A stretch of 64,000 bases of DNA, taken from Cellulomonas fimi ATCC 484 (GTDB lineage Bacteria > Actinomycetota > Actinomycetes > Actinomycetales > Cellulomonadaceae). The stretch covers positions 682,001 through 746,000 of the forward strand of contig NC_015514.1 in assembly GCF_000212695.1 (NCBI RefSeq). The letters are read 5' to 3'. Positions 44,604 through 53,761 of the stretch are shown in pieces. The translations under genes were made by a program, and so were the position numbers. Position 1 is the first letter of the stretch; every line of letters starts with the position of its first letter. A model generated the notes under the pieces. It was given only the letters and a program-made list of their open reading frames with translations. It did not search any database and was not told the DNA's origin.

Positions 44604-47600
44604 CCGCCGACGCCCTCGGCACGGCAGCGCTGCGCGCCGCGGTGCTGGGGGCGTGGCGCGCGTCCCCGGCCCGGCTGCGGGAGGACGCGAACACCGAGGA
44701 GGACCACGCGCGCGGCTACTACCGCGACCGCGTGGTGGTCGAGCTCGCGCAGAACGCCGCGGACGCGGCCGCCCGCGCGGGCGTCCCCGGGCGGCTGCTG
44801 CTGCGGCTGGTCCGGGCGCAGGACGGGACGCTCGCGCTGGTCGCGGCCAACACGGGCGCGCCGCTGGACGAGGCGGGGCTGGCGTCGCTCGCGTCGATGC
44901 GGGCGTCGTCGAAGCGCCCCGACGGGGGCACGGCGCCCGACCGGGGGGTCGTCGGCCGGTTCGGGGTCGGGTTCGCCGCGGTGCGGGCGGTGTCCGACGA
45001 GGTGTCGGTGCTGTCGACCACGGGTGGCGTGCGGTTCAGCGCGCGCGACACCGCCGAGCTCCTCGCGCAGGCGGCGGCGGACGTGCCCGCGCTCGCGGAG
45101 GAGGTGCGGCGCCGGGACGGCTCGCTGCCCGCGCTGCGGCTGCCGCTGCCCGCAGACGGCCGCCCGCCCGCCGGCTACGACACCGCGGTGGTGCTGGAGC
45201 TGCGCGACGAGGTCGCGGCGGACGAGGTGCGCGCGCTGCTGCGGGCGGTCGGCGACCCGTTGCTCATGGCGCTCCCGGCCCTGGTCGAAGTCGTGGTCGA
45301 GGACCTGACGTCGGCCGACCCGCCGCGGCGGGTCGCGGACGTGGGGCGGCGGTGGACGGTCGTGTCCGCCGAGGGGGAGCTGCCGCTGGCGCTGCTCGCG
45401 GACCGGCCGGTCGAGGAGCGGGCGGCGCGGGACTGGCGCGTGACGTGGGCCCTGCCGCACGCGGGCACACCTGCGGCCGCCCGGGTCGTGCACGCGCCGA
45501 CGCCCACGGACGAGCCGTCGACGCTGCCTGCGCTGCTGGTGGCGACGCTGCCGCTCGACCCGACGCGGCGCCGCGTGGCGCCGGGGCCGCTGACGGACGC
45601 GGTGCTCGACCACGCGGCCGCGGTGTACGCGGCGCTGGCCCGGCGCGTCGTGGCCGACGGCGGCGACCCGCTGGCGCTCGTGCCGACGGGCCTGCCCGAC
45701 GGGGAGCTGGACGGGGTGCTCCGGGCCCGCGTGGTCGACCGCCTGGCCCGCACGCCCCTGCTGCGGCGTGCGGGTGCGCCCGACGAGGTGCGGCCGGGCG
45801 GCGCGGGGCGTCGCGACGCAGCGGGACCCCCGGCGGTCCCGGTGGGCCCCCACGGCGGGGACGCGGCGGACGACGGCGCGCTCGTCACCCCGCGGGACGC
45901 GGTCGCGCTGTCGGGGGAGGCGGGCCGCGGGGAGGCGGTCGCGGCGCTGGGCCGCCGCGTGGCGGGCCTCGTCGCGCTGCCGACCGGACGGGAGGCGCAG
46001 GCCCGGACGCTCGGCGTGGACGTGCGCGGGCTCGCGGACGTCGTGGAGGAGCTGCCGGCGGTCGCGGACGGCGACTGGCCGCGGCTGTACGCGGCGCTGG
46101 AGGACCTCGCCGACGACTCGCGGGCGCGGGAGGCGCTGGGGGCGCTGCCGGTCCCGCTGGCGGACGGCCGGGTGGTGCGGGGCGCGCGGGGGACGCTCGT
46201 GCTGGACGGCGACCTCGCGGACCGGCTCGGGCCGGCGGCGCTCGACGTGCTGGCGCGGTGGGGGCTGCGGATCGTCGACCCGGCGGCCGAGCACCCGCTG
46301 CTCGAGCGTCTCGGGGCGTTCGCGGCGGACGCGGAGGGTGTGCTGGCGCAGCCGGCGGTGCGGGCGGCGGTGCTGGCGCAGGCGGACGACGACGACCTGG
46401 ACGCGGCCGACGAGGTGACGGCGACGGTGCTCGCGGTCGTCGCCGCGACGCTCCCGGGCGGGCCGCCGCCGGACTGCCGCCCGTGGCTGGGGCTCCTGAC
46501 GCTCACGGCGGCGGACGGGGAGCCGACCCCCGCGGACGGGCTCGTGCTGCCGGGCGGTGCCGCGGCGCGGCTGCTGGACGAGCGCGTGCTCGCCCCGGTC
46601 GCGGTCGCGGAGGTCGAGCGGTGGGGTGCGGACGTCCTGGTGGCGGCGGGTGTGCGGGCGGACCTCGTGGTGGTGCACGTGGGGCACGTCGTCGCCGACG
46701 CCGCGTCCCTGGGTGAGGATCCCGCGGACCCGTCGGTGCTCGCGGCGCAGTCGCTCGACGCGTGGGAGGACTACCTCGACCACCTCGCGCAGCGGCTCGG
46801 GCCCGGCGCGTACGTGGGGGAGGCGGTCGCGGTCGCGGACCTCGACGCGGTCGCCGAGGGGGCGTGGCCGGAGGTGCTGGCGCGCGTGGGTGCGGAGCCG
46901 GCGCTGCGGCGGGCTCTCGTCGAGCGTGTGCGCGGCGAGGCGGGGGCGACGGCGTCGTCGTACACCGCGTGGTGGCTGCGGACGCACGGGGACCTCGGGC
47001 TGGGGTCGCCCTTCGCCGCCGGCGGGCCGGACGTCGACCCGGTCGTCGCGCGGCTGCTGCCCGCACCTCCGGACGCGCTCGCGGGGCTGGACGTCGGGGT
47101 CCAGCGGGCGCTCGGGGGCGTGGCGTCGCTCGCGGAGCTCGACGAGACGGCGTGGACCGCGCTGCTCGACGCGTGGGGTCCGGTCGGTGCGGCGGTCGAA
47201 CCGGACGTCGCGGCGGCGGTGTGGCGGTCGGCCGCGCCCGACCTGCCGCCGGGCCGGGTCCCGGCGCTCGTGGGGCCGGGGCGCGTCGCGGTCGTCCACG
47301 CGCAGGACGCGGCGGTCGCGTCGCGGCCGATGTGGTGGCAGCGCACGGACGTCGCGGCCCTCGTGCCGGGGACGCACGCGACGGCCCGGGTGCTGGACCT
47401 GCCGCTCGTCGAGGAGCTCGCGGGCGGTGAGGTCGGGGGCGGTGGCGAGGTGTCGCCCGTACCCGACGCGGTGCGCGCGCTCCTGCCGGGCGCCCCGGCC
47501 ACGTGGGTCGAGCACGAGGACCTGACGGTCGACGGCGCACCCGTCGAGTGGTGGGTCGAGGGCGACGGCACGGGGGCGGTCGTGCACGCCGTGCACGTCG

Positions 47601-47728
47601 CGGGGCTCGCGGCGGGCCTGGCGCAGGCCGCGGGCCGGTGGGGCGCGCGCTACGCGGTCGAGGCGGTGCTCGTGGACCCGGCGCGCGCGGCGGAGGCGCT
47701 CGTCGACGCGGCGTTCGACGGCGTCTGA
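44600..47728 (+). CDS. Large sacsin-like GHKL ATPase-domain protein
   Basis: 1042 residues. The N-terminal 230 residues carry a Hsp90-like ATPase fold: VVVELAQNAADAAARAG (N box), LVAANTGAPLDEAG (G1), and VGRFGVGFAAVRAVSD (G2). The remaining 800 residues have no catalytic motif that I recognise and resemble sacsin-type repeats. Sacsin relatives act as chaperones. There is no membrane segment. Coupling with DUF3027 and the long cold-shock gene forms a conserved-looking operon. The ATPase name is secure; the biological role is not known. Confidence 0.85.
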   Translation: MTADALGTAALRAAVLGAWRASPARLREDANTEEDHARGYYRDRVVVELAQNAADAAARAGVPGRLLLRLVRAQDGTLALVAANTGAPLDEAGLASLASMRASSKRPDGGTAPDRGVVGRFGVGFAAVRAVSDEVSVLSTTGGVRFSARDTAELLAQAAADVPALAEEVRRRDGSLPALRLPLPADGRPPAGYDTAVVLELRDEVAADEVRALLRAVGDPLLMALPALVEVVVEDLTSADPPRRVADVGRRWTVVSAEGELPLALLADRPVEERAARDWRVTWALPHAGTPAAARVVHAPTPTDEPSTLPALLVATLPLDPTRRRVAPGPLTDAVLDHAAAVYAALARRVVADGGDPLALVPTGLPDGELDGVLRARVVDRLARTPLLRRAGAPDEVRPGGAGRRDAAGPPAVPVGPHGGDAADDGALVTPRDAVALSGEAGRGEAVAALGRRVAGLVALPTGREAQARTLGVDVRGLADVVEELPAVADGDWPRLYAALEDLADDSRAREALGALPVPLADGRVVRGARGTLVLDGDLADRLGPAALDVLARWGLRIVDPAAEHPLLERLGAFAADAEGVLAQPAVRAAVLAQADDDDLDAADEVTATVLAVVAATLPGGPPPDCRPWLGLLTLTAADGEPTPADGLVLPGGAAARLLDERVLAPVAVAEVERWGADVLVAAGVRADLVVVHVGHVVADAASLGEDPADPSVLAAQSLDAWEDYLDHLAQRLGPGAYVGEAVAVADLDAVAEGAWPEVLARVGAEPALRRALVERVRGEAGATASSYTAWWLRTHGDLGLGSPFAAGGPDVDPVVARLLPAPPDALAGLDVGVQRALGGVASLAELDETAWTALLDAWGPVGAAVEPDVAAAVWRSAAPDLPPGRVPALVGPGRVAVVHAQDAAVASRPMWWQRTDVAALVPGTHATARVLDLPLVEELAGGEVGGGGEVSPVPDAVRALLPGAPATWVEHEDLTVDGAPVEWWVEGDGTGAVVHAVHVAGLAAGLAQAAGRWGARYAVEAVLVDPARAAEALVDAAFDGV

Positions 47729-47773
47729 CGCACCGCCTGCAGGGGTCCGGTCACCCGACGGCGGCCGGCGAGG

Positions 47774-48991
47774 TCAGGCGACGGCCGTGGCGAGCGCGGT
47801 CGCGGTGGCCAGGGCCTCGGGGATGGCCGCGAGGTGCACGTGCGCGACCTCGATCGGCTCGAACCCGGCCGCCATGACGGCCTGCGTGTCGTTCTCCTCG
47901 TGCGCGAGGACCGCGGCGAGCACGGGGCCGAGCGGGCCGGTCTGGTCACGCAAGGCGTCCGCGATGGCCGCCGAGACGCCGGACCGCTCGATGACGGACT
48001 CGACGGGCATCCGCAGGTGCGACGCGACCGCGGACAGCATCCCGACGGTGTACCCGGAGTCGGTCCCCGTGAGGCGCGCGCACGTGAGCGCGCGGGTCAG
48101 CACGGACCACAGCGGGCCGACGGCGGCGGTGCGCGCGTCGACGAGCGAGGCCATCGCGAGCGCGCCGAGCTGGCGCGGGCCGACGAGCACGACGGCCTGC
48201 CGGACGGAGTCGATGTGCCGGCGCAGGCCGGTTGCGCTGGAGTTGACGAGGTGCAGCACGCGCATCGTCAGCTCGGGGTCGGAGCCGACGACGCGCACGA
48301 CGGCGTCCTGGTCGGGGTACTCCTCGGACAGCAGGCGGACGAGCTCGAAGCACTGCACCTCGCCCGCGGACAGCTGCCGCGTGGAGTCGGAGCGGTGCCG
48401 CTCGAACATCGGGCCCTGCAGCAGGTCGGCGCCGGCGCTGAGCGCGGCGTGGATCCGGTCGCGGGAGTCGGCGCGCTCGGCGATGACGTGCGCGCCGGCG
48501 GTCTGGACGCGGGCGACGAGGCGGTCGAGGTCGTCCAGGTGGTCGGCGACGTCGATCTTCACGTAGTCGACGACGGACAGCAGCTCGTCGTGCAGCGTGA
48601 GGCCCCGGTAGTCGCCGAGCGCGATGCCGTAGCCGAGCTCCTTGAGGCCGACGATCTGCTGGAACGCGGGCTCCTCGAGCGACATGCGCTCGGGCACCTC
48701 GACGACGACGCCGCCGCCCGCGGGGGGCAGGTCGTAGCCGCCCATCATGACGCGGGTGGTGGCGCGCAGGACGAGCAGCTTGTCGCCGCTCAGGAGGTCG
48801 GGGTCGAGGATCCGGTACTGCGCCTCGACGAGGTGCTCGACGCGCTGCTCGGGCTCGACGGACCCGTCCGGTGCCATGACGGAGGCCCGGACGGCATAGC
48901 CGAACACCGACCGGTCGGGGTGCACGATCGGCTGGCGGTGCACCACCGCGGCTCCGACGCGCAGGCCGGCAGGGTCCAGGTCGTGCATCAC
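47774..48991 (-). CDS. Degenerate EAL plus HDOD signalling protein
   Basis: 405 residues. The N-terminal 200 residues have the EAL fold, but the EAL motif itself is replaced (FGYAVRASV) and downstream metal residues are changed (KIDVADH, AERADSRDR), so c-di-GMP breakdown is unlikely. The rest is an HDOD domain (LLSEEYPDQDAVVRVVGSDPELTMRVLHLVNS). Proteins of this YuxH/CdgJ type regulate motility in other bacteria. It lies 97 bases after fliW on the same strand, which fits a role in flagellar control. Confidence 0.88.
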   Translation of the reverse strand: MMHDLDPAGLRVGAAVVHRQPIVHPDRSVFGYAVRASVMAPDGSVEPEQRVEHLVEAQYRILDPDLLSGDKLLVLRATTRVMMGGYDLPPAGGGVVVEVPERMSLEEPAFQQIVGLKELGYGIALGDYRGLTLHDELLSVVDYVKIDVADHLDDLDRLVARVQTAGAHVIAERADSRDRIHAALSAGADLLQGPMFERHRSDSTRQLSAGEVQCFELVRLLSEEYPDQDAVVRVVGSDPELTMRVLHLVNSSATGLRRHIDSVRQAVVLVGPRQLGALAMASLVDARTAAVGPLWSVLTRALTCARLTGTDSGYTVGMLSAVASHLRMPVESVIERSGVSAAIADALRDQTGPLGPVLAAVLAHEENDTQAVMAAGFEPIEVAHVHLAAIPEALATATALATAVA

Positions 48992-49088
48992 GGGCGCGAT
49001 CCCCTCCTCGTGCGTCGTCTGCTCGCCTTCCTATCGGCAGCGCGCGGCCGGACCTGAGGGGCGGCGGGTGACGGACCCGCGTGCGGGG

Positions 49089-49520
49089 TCAGCCGACGGG
49101 TGCGCGCAGCGGCCAGTCCTCGTCGAGCACGCACTGCACGGCGGTGCCACGGGCGCGGTCGACGAGCACGGGTGCGAGCAGGTTCGCGGTCGGGGCGGCG
49201 TCGTCGCTGCCCGGGTGCACGACGACGAGCACGACGACGTCCGCCGGGTCGGTCCCGTCGCCGAGCACGGACGCGTCGGTGCGCGGGTGGTAGTCGGGGA
49301 AGTACAGCGTGGGGCTGACGACGAACAGGCGGACGTCGCGCGCCTCGTCGTCGCCGGCGGAGCGCAGCGCGAACAGCACACCGGCCTCGTCGAGCGCGTC
49401 GAGGACGTAGCGGGTGCGGCCCGGCAGCCCGGGCAGGGGGGCGACGAGGTGCAGCTCCGACGGCACGTCGAGGACGTCGCCGCCGACGGCGACCGGCACG
49501 GTGGTGGGTGCGAGGTTCAT
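49089..49520 (-). CDS. fliW: Flagellar assembly factor FliW
   Basis: 143 residues. The family beta-barrel is visible: VDVPSELHLVAPLPGLPG-like start (FTEPLxGFP-type region), LFALRSAGDDEARDVRLFVVSP, then FPDYHPR and the C-terminal half ending CVLDEDWPLRAPVG. FliW binds flagellin and the translation repressor CsrA, linking flagellin secretion to its synthesis. No csrA gene is in the window. It overlaps flgL by ATGA. Confidence 0.85.
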   Translation of the reverse strand: MNLAPTTVPVAVGGDVLDVPSELHLVAPLPGLPGRTRYVLDALDEAGVLFALRSAGDDEARDVRLFVVSPTLYFPDYHPRTDASVLGDGTDPADVVVLVVVHPGSDDAAPTANLLAPVLVDRARGTAVQCVLDEDWPLRAPVG

Positions 49521-50428
49521 CGGAGGAAGTCCATCAGGCTGGGCTGCAGGACCTTGGCCGCCGCGCCGAGAGCGCCGTTGTACGCGACCTCCTGCATCTG
49601 GATCTCGAGGATGGTCTGCGCCAGGTCGATGTCCTCGATCCCGGACAGCTGCGTCTTGGTGGTGAGCTGGCTGCCGACGATGGTCTGCTGCGCCGAGCCG
49701 ATCTGGTTCTGCCGGGCGCCCGTCGCGGAGAGCTCGCCGAGCATGGCCTCCATGCGGTCGTCGATCGCCGCGAGGTGGGTCGTCGGGTCACCGCCGGAGC
49801 GCAGGGTCGTGGCGACCTGGTCGAGCAGCGCGAACACGGAGGTGTCGCCGTCGCCGAAGACGGCGGAGCCGTCGGCGTCGACCCGCACGGTGGTCGCGTC
49901 GCCGACGCGCCGCTCGACGGACGCCCCGGCGACCCCGTGCCACGCGTACCTCACGGCGGCGGGGAGCGCGGGGTCCGCGCTCGCGTCGAACGCGAAGCCC
50001 GCGGCCGAGGTGCCGGCGAAGACGGTGCGTCCCGCGTAGGTCGCGTTCGCCTGGTCCATGAGCGTGCCGCGCACGCCCTCGATCTCGGCGGCGAGCGCGT
50101 CGCGCGAGGTCTGGCCGAGCCCGCCGTTGCCGCCCTGCATCGTGAGGTCGCGCGCCCGGCGCATCGCGGTGAGCGAGGACTGGAGCGCGGAGTCGACCGT
50201 CGTGAGCCAGGAGTCGCCGTCGGTCGCGTTGCGCGCGTACTGCGTGAGCGCACGCTGCTCGCCGCGCAGCCGCAGCACGTCGGACGCCCCGGCGGGGTCG
50301 TCGGACGGCACGGTGATCTTCTTGCCGCTCGACAGCTTCGACTGCAGGTCGGCCATCGACGTGAGGTTGCCCTGCAGGTTCGCCAGTGTCTGGCGCTGCA
50401 CGGTCAGATGGGTCACCCGGGGGATCAT
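49517..50428 (-). CDS. flgL: Hook-filament junction protein FlgL
   Basis: 303 residues with flagellin-like helical ends: VTHLTVQRQTLANLQGNL and SKLSSGKKITVPSDDPAGASD at the start, LSGIEDIDLAQTILEIQMQ at the end, and a variable middle. FlgL (HAP3) joins the hook to the filament. It starts 4 bases after the flgK stop and is coupled to fliW. A leader helix rather than a signal peptide would target it to the flagellar export apparatus. Confidence 0.94.
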   Translation of the reverse strand: MIPRVTHLTVQRQTLANLQGNLTSMADLQSKLSSGKKITVPSDDPAGASDVLRLRGEQRALTQYARNATDGDSWLTTVDSALQSSLTAMRRARDLTMQGGNGGLGQTSRDALAAEIEGVRGTLMDQANATYAGRTVFAGTSAAGFAFDASADPALPAAVRYAWHGVAGASVERRVGDATTVRVDADGSAVFGDGDTSVFALLDQVATTLRSGGDPTTHLAAIDDRMEAMLGELSATGARQNQIGSAQQTIVGSQLTTKTQLSGIEDIDLAQTILEIQMQEVAYNGALGAAAKVLQPSLMDFLR

Positions 50429-50432
50429 CGCG

Positions 50433-51875
50433 TCACCTTCCGACCAGGCCGGTCCTGTTGATGAGGGTGTCGAGCATCTCGTCGACGGCGGTCAGGACGC
50501 GCGCGGCGCCCTCGTACGCACGCTGGAAGGCCAGCATGTTGACGGTCTCCTCGTCGGTGTCCACGCTCGTGGCCGCGAGCTGCTGCTGCTGGGCCGTGAC
50601 GCGCGCCGACTCGGCGACCTTGGACCGGGCGGACGCGCTCGCGGCGCGCACGCCGAGGTCGACGACGGTGGCCGACCAGTGCGCGTCGGGGCCGGTCTCG
50701 TCGGTCTTGAGCGCGGCGATCTGGTCGCCGACGGAGCCGTCGAGCGCGCCCGCACCGGCGGCGGCGACCGCGATGGCCGACCGGTCGGCGACGGCGATCC
50801 GGAGCGCGAGCGCGGGCGGCTCGGGCCCGTCGACCGCCCAGAAGTCGCCGCCGGCCGCGCCGGTCGTGGTGACCGCGGTGCTGTGGAAGGCGTTGACCTT
50901 CGTGGCGATGGTCTGCGCGAGCGCGTCGTAGCGGGCGGCGGCCTCGACGAGCGGGCCGCCGGTGCCGCCGGGCCCGGCGGGGGCGAGCACGGACAGCAGG
51001 CCGGCGACGCGGCCGCCGTCGAGTCCCGCGCTCTGCGTGGGGCGCTCGGCCCACACGACGGTGACGGGCTGGCCGGGGGTCGCGGTGTCGCCCGTGGCCT
51101 GCGCGAAGGACCGTGCCCCCTGGACCTCCAGGGCGTGCGCGCGCTTGCCGGACACGAGCGCGTTGCCGCCGACGAGGACGTCGACCTGCCCGTTCTCGCG
51201 CGTGACGGCGGACGCGCCGACGAGCGACGCGAGGTCCATGACCAGCAGGTCGCGCTGGTCCGCGAGCTCGTTGGCGGTGCCGCCCGAGTTCGTGATCTCG
51301 AGGATCCGGGCGTTGAGGTCGGCGACGCCGGCCGCGGTCGTGTTGACCTTGTCGACGAGCGCGGTCGTGGTGGACAGCGCCTGCGTCCACTGCGTCCGGG
51401 CCGCGGTGTAGAGCGTCGCGATCCGGTCGGCGACCGCCGTCGACTCCTGCATCACGACGGCCCGTGCGGAGTCCTTGTCGGGGGTGTTGGACAGGTCGGC
51501 CCACGCGCCCCACATGGTCGCGAGCTGGCTCGCGAGCCCGGTCTCGCCGGGCTCCCCGAGGCTCTTCTCGAGCGTCGCGTACGCGTCGGCGCGCGCGGCG
51601 AGGTAGGACGCGCCGCCCGTCTGGGTGCGCAGGCGCATGTCGAGGAAGACGTCGCCGAGGCGCTCGATCCCGGTGACCCGGACGCCCTCCCCGGCGCCGT
51701 GGTTCACGGAGAACATGGACGGGACCTGCGCGGCGGGCAGTGCGGACATCGAGGCGCGCTGGCGCGTGTACCCGACGGTGTTGGCGTTCGCGACGTTCTG
51801 GCCGGCCACGTCCAGGGCCTGGCGCTGGGCGATCAGCGAGCTCAGCGCGGTGCCGAGTCCGGAGAAGGTGCTCAT
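50433..51875 (-). CDS. flgK: Hook-filament junction protein FlgK
   Basis: 480 residues. It starts STFSGLGTALSSLIAQRQALD with the axial-protein motif GQNVANANTVGYTRQR and ends with the conserved ETVNMLAFQRAYEGAARVLTAVDEML region. FlgK (HAP1) is the first junction protein on the hook. The gene lies 14 bases after flgN, its probable chaperone gene, and before flgL. Confidence 0.95.
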   Translation of the reverse strand: MSTFSGLGTALSSLIAQRQALDVAGQNVANANTVGYTRQRASMSALPAAQVPSMFSVNHGAGEGVRVTGIERLGDVFLDMRLRTQTGGASYLAARADAYATLEKSLGEPGETGLASQLATMWGAWADLSNTPDKDSARAVVMQESTAVADRIATLYTAARTQWTQALSTTTALVDKVNTTAAGVADLNARILEITNSGGTANELADQRDLLVMDLASLVGASAVTRENGQVDVLVGGNALVSGKRAHALEVQGARSFAQATGDTATPGQPVTVVWAERPTQSAGLDGGRVAGLLSVLAPAGPGGTGGPLVEAAARYDALAQTIATKVNAFHSTAVTTTGAAGGDFWAVDGPEPPALALRIAVADRSAIAVAAAGAGALDGSVGDQIAALKTDETGPDAHWSATVVDLGVRAASASARSKVAESARVTAQQQQLAATSVDTDEETVNMLAFQRAYEGAARVLTAVDEMLDTLINRTGLVGR

Positions 51876-51889
51876 GCGGCGGGGGCTCC

Positions 51890-52369
51890 TCAGAAGGTCC
51901 GGTCGACGAGCTGCGCGGTCGGCGTGCTCGCCGCCGTGGCGCCCGTGCCGGTGTAGGTGTGCACGTCCTGGAGCGTCGCGAGCGTCTCCTGCGTCGCGCG
52001 GTGCGACAGCGTGAGCAGCTCGCGGTTGCCGTCGGACAGGTGCGCGATCTCGGCGGCGAGCGTCGCGAAGGCGTCGCGGTGCGCGCGCAGCAGGTCGTCC
52101 CAGGGGGCGGGGGCGGCGGCGGCGACCTCGGCGAGGCTCGCATCGGCGGGCAGGCCCAGCGTCACGGCGGCGAGCTCGGCGGCGAGCGCGCGGGACAGCT
52201 CGGCGGTGCGGATCTCGTCGAGCACGGTCTCGACCTCGCGCGTGGCGTGCGCGAGCCAGCGGGAGCGGCCGCTGGTGAGGATGAGCTGCTCCTCCTCGAG
52301 CTTGAAGAGCAGGAGCTCGAGCAGGTTGCGCTGCTGCCACAGCGCGTCGGAGAGCCCGTTGAGGGGCAT
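51890..52369 (-). CDS. flgN: Flagellar chaperone FlgN-like protein
   Basis: 159 residues, helical. The start LNGLSDALWQQRNLLELLLFKLEEEQLIL is typical of FlgN in Gram-positive bacteria, where the hydrophobic helix binds FlgK and FlgL before export. GGAGG lies seven bases before ATG. It is the first gene of the minus-strand flagellar operon. A sigma-28-type promoter candidate lies 55-80 bases upstream. Assignment rests on pattern and position. Confidence 0.85.
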   Translation of the reverse strand: MPLNGLSDALWQQRNLLELLLFKLEEEQLILTSGRSRWLAHATREVETVLDEIRTAELSRALAAELAAVTLGLPADASLAEVAAAAPAPWDDLLRAHRDAFATLAAEIAHLSDGNRELLTLSHRATQETLATLQDVHTYTGTGATAASTPTAQLVDRTF

Positions 52370-52422
52370 CGGTGGTCCTCCACATCTCCCGGCGGTGGCG
52401 CCGTCCGGGCGTCTGATCCCCT

Positions 52423-52451
52423 TCATCGGCACGGGTCGGGTGATTCTGACG
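52423..52451 (-). promoter_or_regulatory. Sigma-28-type promoter candidate for flgN-flgK-flgL-fliW
   Basis: On the minus strand CGTCAGA (52451-52445), 14 bases, then GCCGATGA (52430-52423). The -10 half matches the GCCGATAA flagellar sigma consensus at seven of eight positions. The same TCA(G/T)-N13/14-G(C/T)CGATG pattern precedes fliC and flgB. Confidence 0.65.
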
Positions 52452-52589
52452 AGTTCGCGGCAGATTCCCACGCAGGTGTGGGAGCGGTGTCATGACGGCT
52501 TGTCATGGGACGAGTCGTCGAAGCGCTTGTCACACGCATGCGTCCGGTGCGTCGGGAAGCGTCCGGAAACTCCTACCAGGCTGTAGAAA

Positions 52590-52605
52590 TGTGACGCACA
52601 TCACA
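52590..52605. promoter_or_regulatory. CRP/GlxR-type operator between flgN and fliA
   Basis: TGTGA-CGCACA-TCACA is a perfect palindrome of the CRP/GlxR consensus TGTGA-N6-TCACA. It lies 143 bases before the sigma-factor gene and 221 bases before flgN in the 378-base divergent region, which is AT-richer than its surroundings. Confidence 0.7.
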
Positions 52606-52617
52606 CCGCGACCTGCT

Positions 52618-52640
52618 CAAACGTATGAATGAAACGTTTG
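52618..52640. promoter_or_regulatory. Inverted repeat upstream of fliA
   Basis: CAAACGT and ACGTTTG are separated by nine bases (ATGAATGAA). It begins 13 bases after the CRP-type site. It may be an operator or promoter part; no known regulator was recognised. Confidence 0.4.
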
Positions 52641-52747
52641 CCCAGGAGTTCCTGTGAACCAACGGTGCGAACCGGACCTGGTCGTCCGTCCAGTCATGGA
52701 CGGTCGTGGACGTGTGACTCAAGGTCGCGGACGCGTCCGCCGAACGA

Positions 52748-53644
52748 GTGGACGTGACCAGCACCACCGCGACGACCGACGAGCTCGTCCTCACGCACCT
52801 GCCCCTCGTGGGGTACGCCGTGAGCGAGATGCTCCACCGCGTCCCGCCCACCGTGTCCCGCGACGAGCTCGCGTCCGCCGGCAGCCTCGCGCTCGTCCTC
52901 GCGGCGCAGGCGTACGACCCCACCACCGGGGTGCCGTTCGCGCGCTACGCGTCGCTGCGCATCCGCGGCGCGCTCGTCGACGAGCTGCGGTCCATGGACT
53001 GGGCGTCCCGCGGCGCCCGGCAGCGCGTCCGGGAGCTGGCCGCCACGACCGAGCGGCTCACCGCCGTCCTGCGCCGCAAGCCCACGCGCGACGAGCTCGC
53101 CGAGGCGATGGGCGTCGACGTCCGCGCCGTCGACGACGCCGCCCGCGACGCCGAGCGCCGCGTCCTGTCCATGGACGCCACCGAGGGAACGGTCGCCGAC
53201 CTCGTCGTCGACGCCGAGCCCACGCCCGAGGAGAGCCTGCTGAACGACGAGCGGCACCGCTGGCTGCGCGCCGCCGTCGAGACGCTGCCCGACCGGCTGC
53301 GCACCGTCGTCGTCGGCCTGTTCCTGCTCGACCGCTCCGTCGCGGAGCTCGCCGCCGAGCTGGGCGTCACGCAGTCCCGCATCAGCCAGCTGCGCACCGA
53401 GGCCCTCGGCCTGCTGCGCGACGGCATGAACGCCGGCCTCGACCCCGACCTCGTGCCCACGCCCGAGCGGGCCGAGGGCGTCGCCGAGCGCCGCCGGCAG
53501 TCGTACTTCGCCGCCGTCGCCGCACGGGCCGCCCTGGTCACCTCCGTGCCCACCGCCGACCGGCTCGGCACCGTCCCGCGCCAGCGCGGCGTGACCGGCG
53601 CCGCCGACGCCGCACCCGCCTACGCGCGGACCCGCGGCGCCTGA
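52748..53644 (+). CDS. fliA: Flagellar sigma factor (FliA/WhiG type)
   Basis: 298 residues. Sigma region 2 is visible (THLPLVGYAVSEML, FARYASLRIRGALVDELRSMDW, the last a FliA-type signature), region 3 (LAATTERLTAVLRRKPTRDELAEAMG) and region 4 (LPDRLRTVVVGLFLLDRSVAELAAELGVTQSRISQ in outline, kept as a helix-turn-helix). A variable tail of 60 residues follows. It should direct RNA polymerase to the GCCGATG-type promoters nearby. GTG 52748 or 52754 is the start; no ribosome binding site is seen. No anti-sigma FlgM gene is apparent in the window. Confidence 0.9.
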   Translation: MDVTSTTATTDELVLTHLPLVGYAVSEMLHRVPPTVSRDELASAGSLALVLAAQAYDPTTGVPFARYASLRIRGALVDELRSMDWASRGARQRVRELAATTERLTAVLRRKPTRDELAEAMGVDVRAVDDAARDAERRVLSMDATEGTVADLVVDAEPTPEESLLNDERHRWLRAAVETLPDRLRTVVVGLFLLDRSVAELAAELGVTQSRISQLRTEALGLLRDGMNAGLDPDLVPTPERAEGVAERRRQSYFAAVAARAALVTSVPTADRLGTVPRQRGVTGAADAAPAYARTRGA

Positions 53645-53680
53645 CGCGCCACCCGTCGCAGAAATCTTCGACGGAACCTC

Positions 53681-53706
53681 TCAGACCCGTCGGCGGCTGC
53701 CGATGT
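53681..53706 (+). promoter_or_regulatory. Sigma-28-type promoter candidate for fliC
   Basis: TCAGA (53681-53685), 13 bases, GCCGATGT (53699-53706). The preceding AACCTC is shared with the flgB promoter. It gives a leader of about 50 bases to the flagellin start. Confidence 0.7.
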
Positions 53707-53761
53707 GAAGGGTGCGCCCACGGATGGGCCACCTCGACCCGACTCAAGGAGGAAGAGAACG

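Noticed and set aside
43811..47596. 1261-codon minus-strand open frame
   Set aside because: It is antisense to the DUF3027 and sacsin-like genes and has the Arg/His/Pro-rich composition of a shadow frame in GC-rich DNA.
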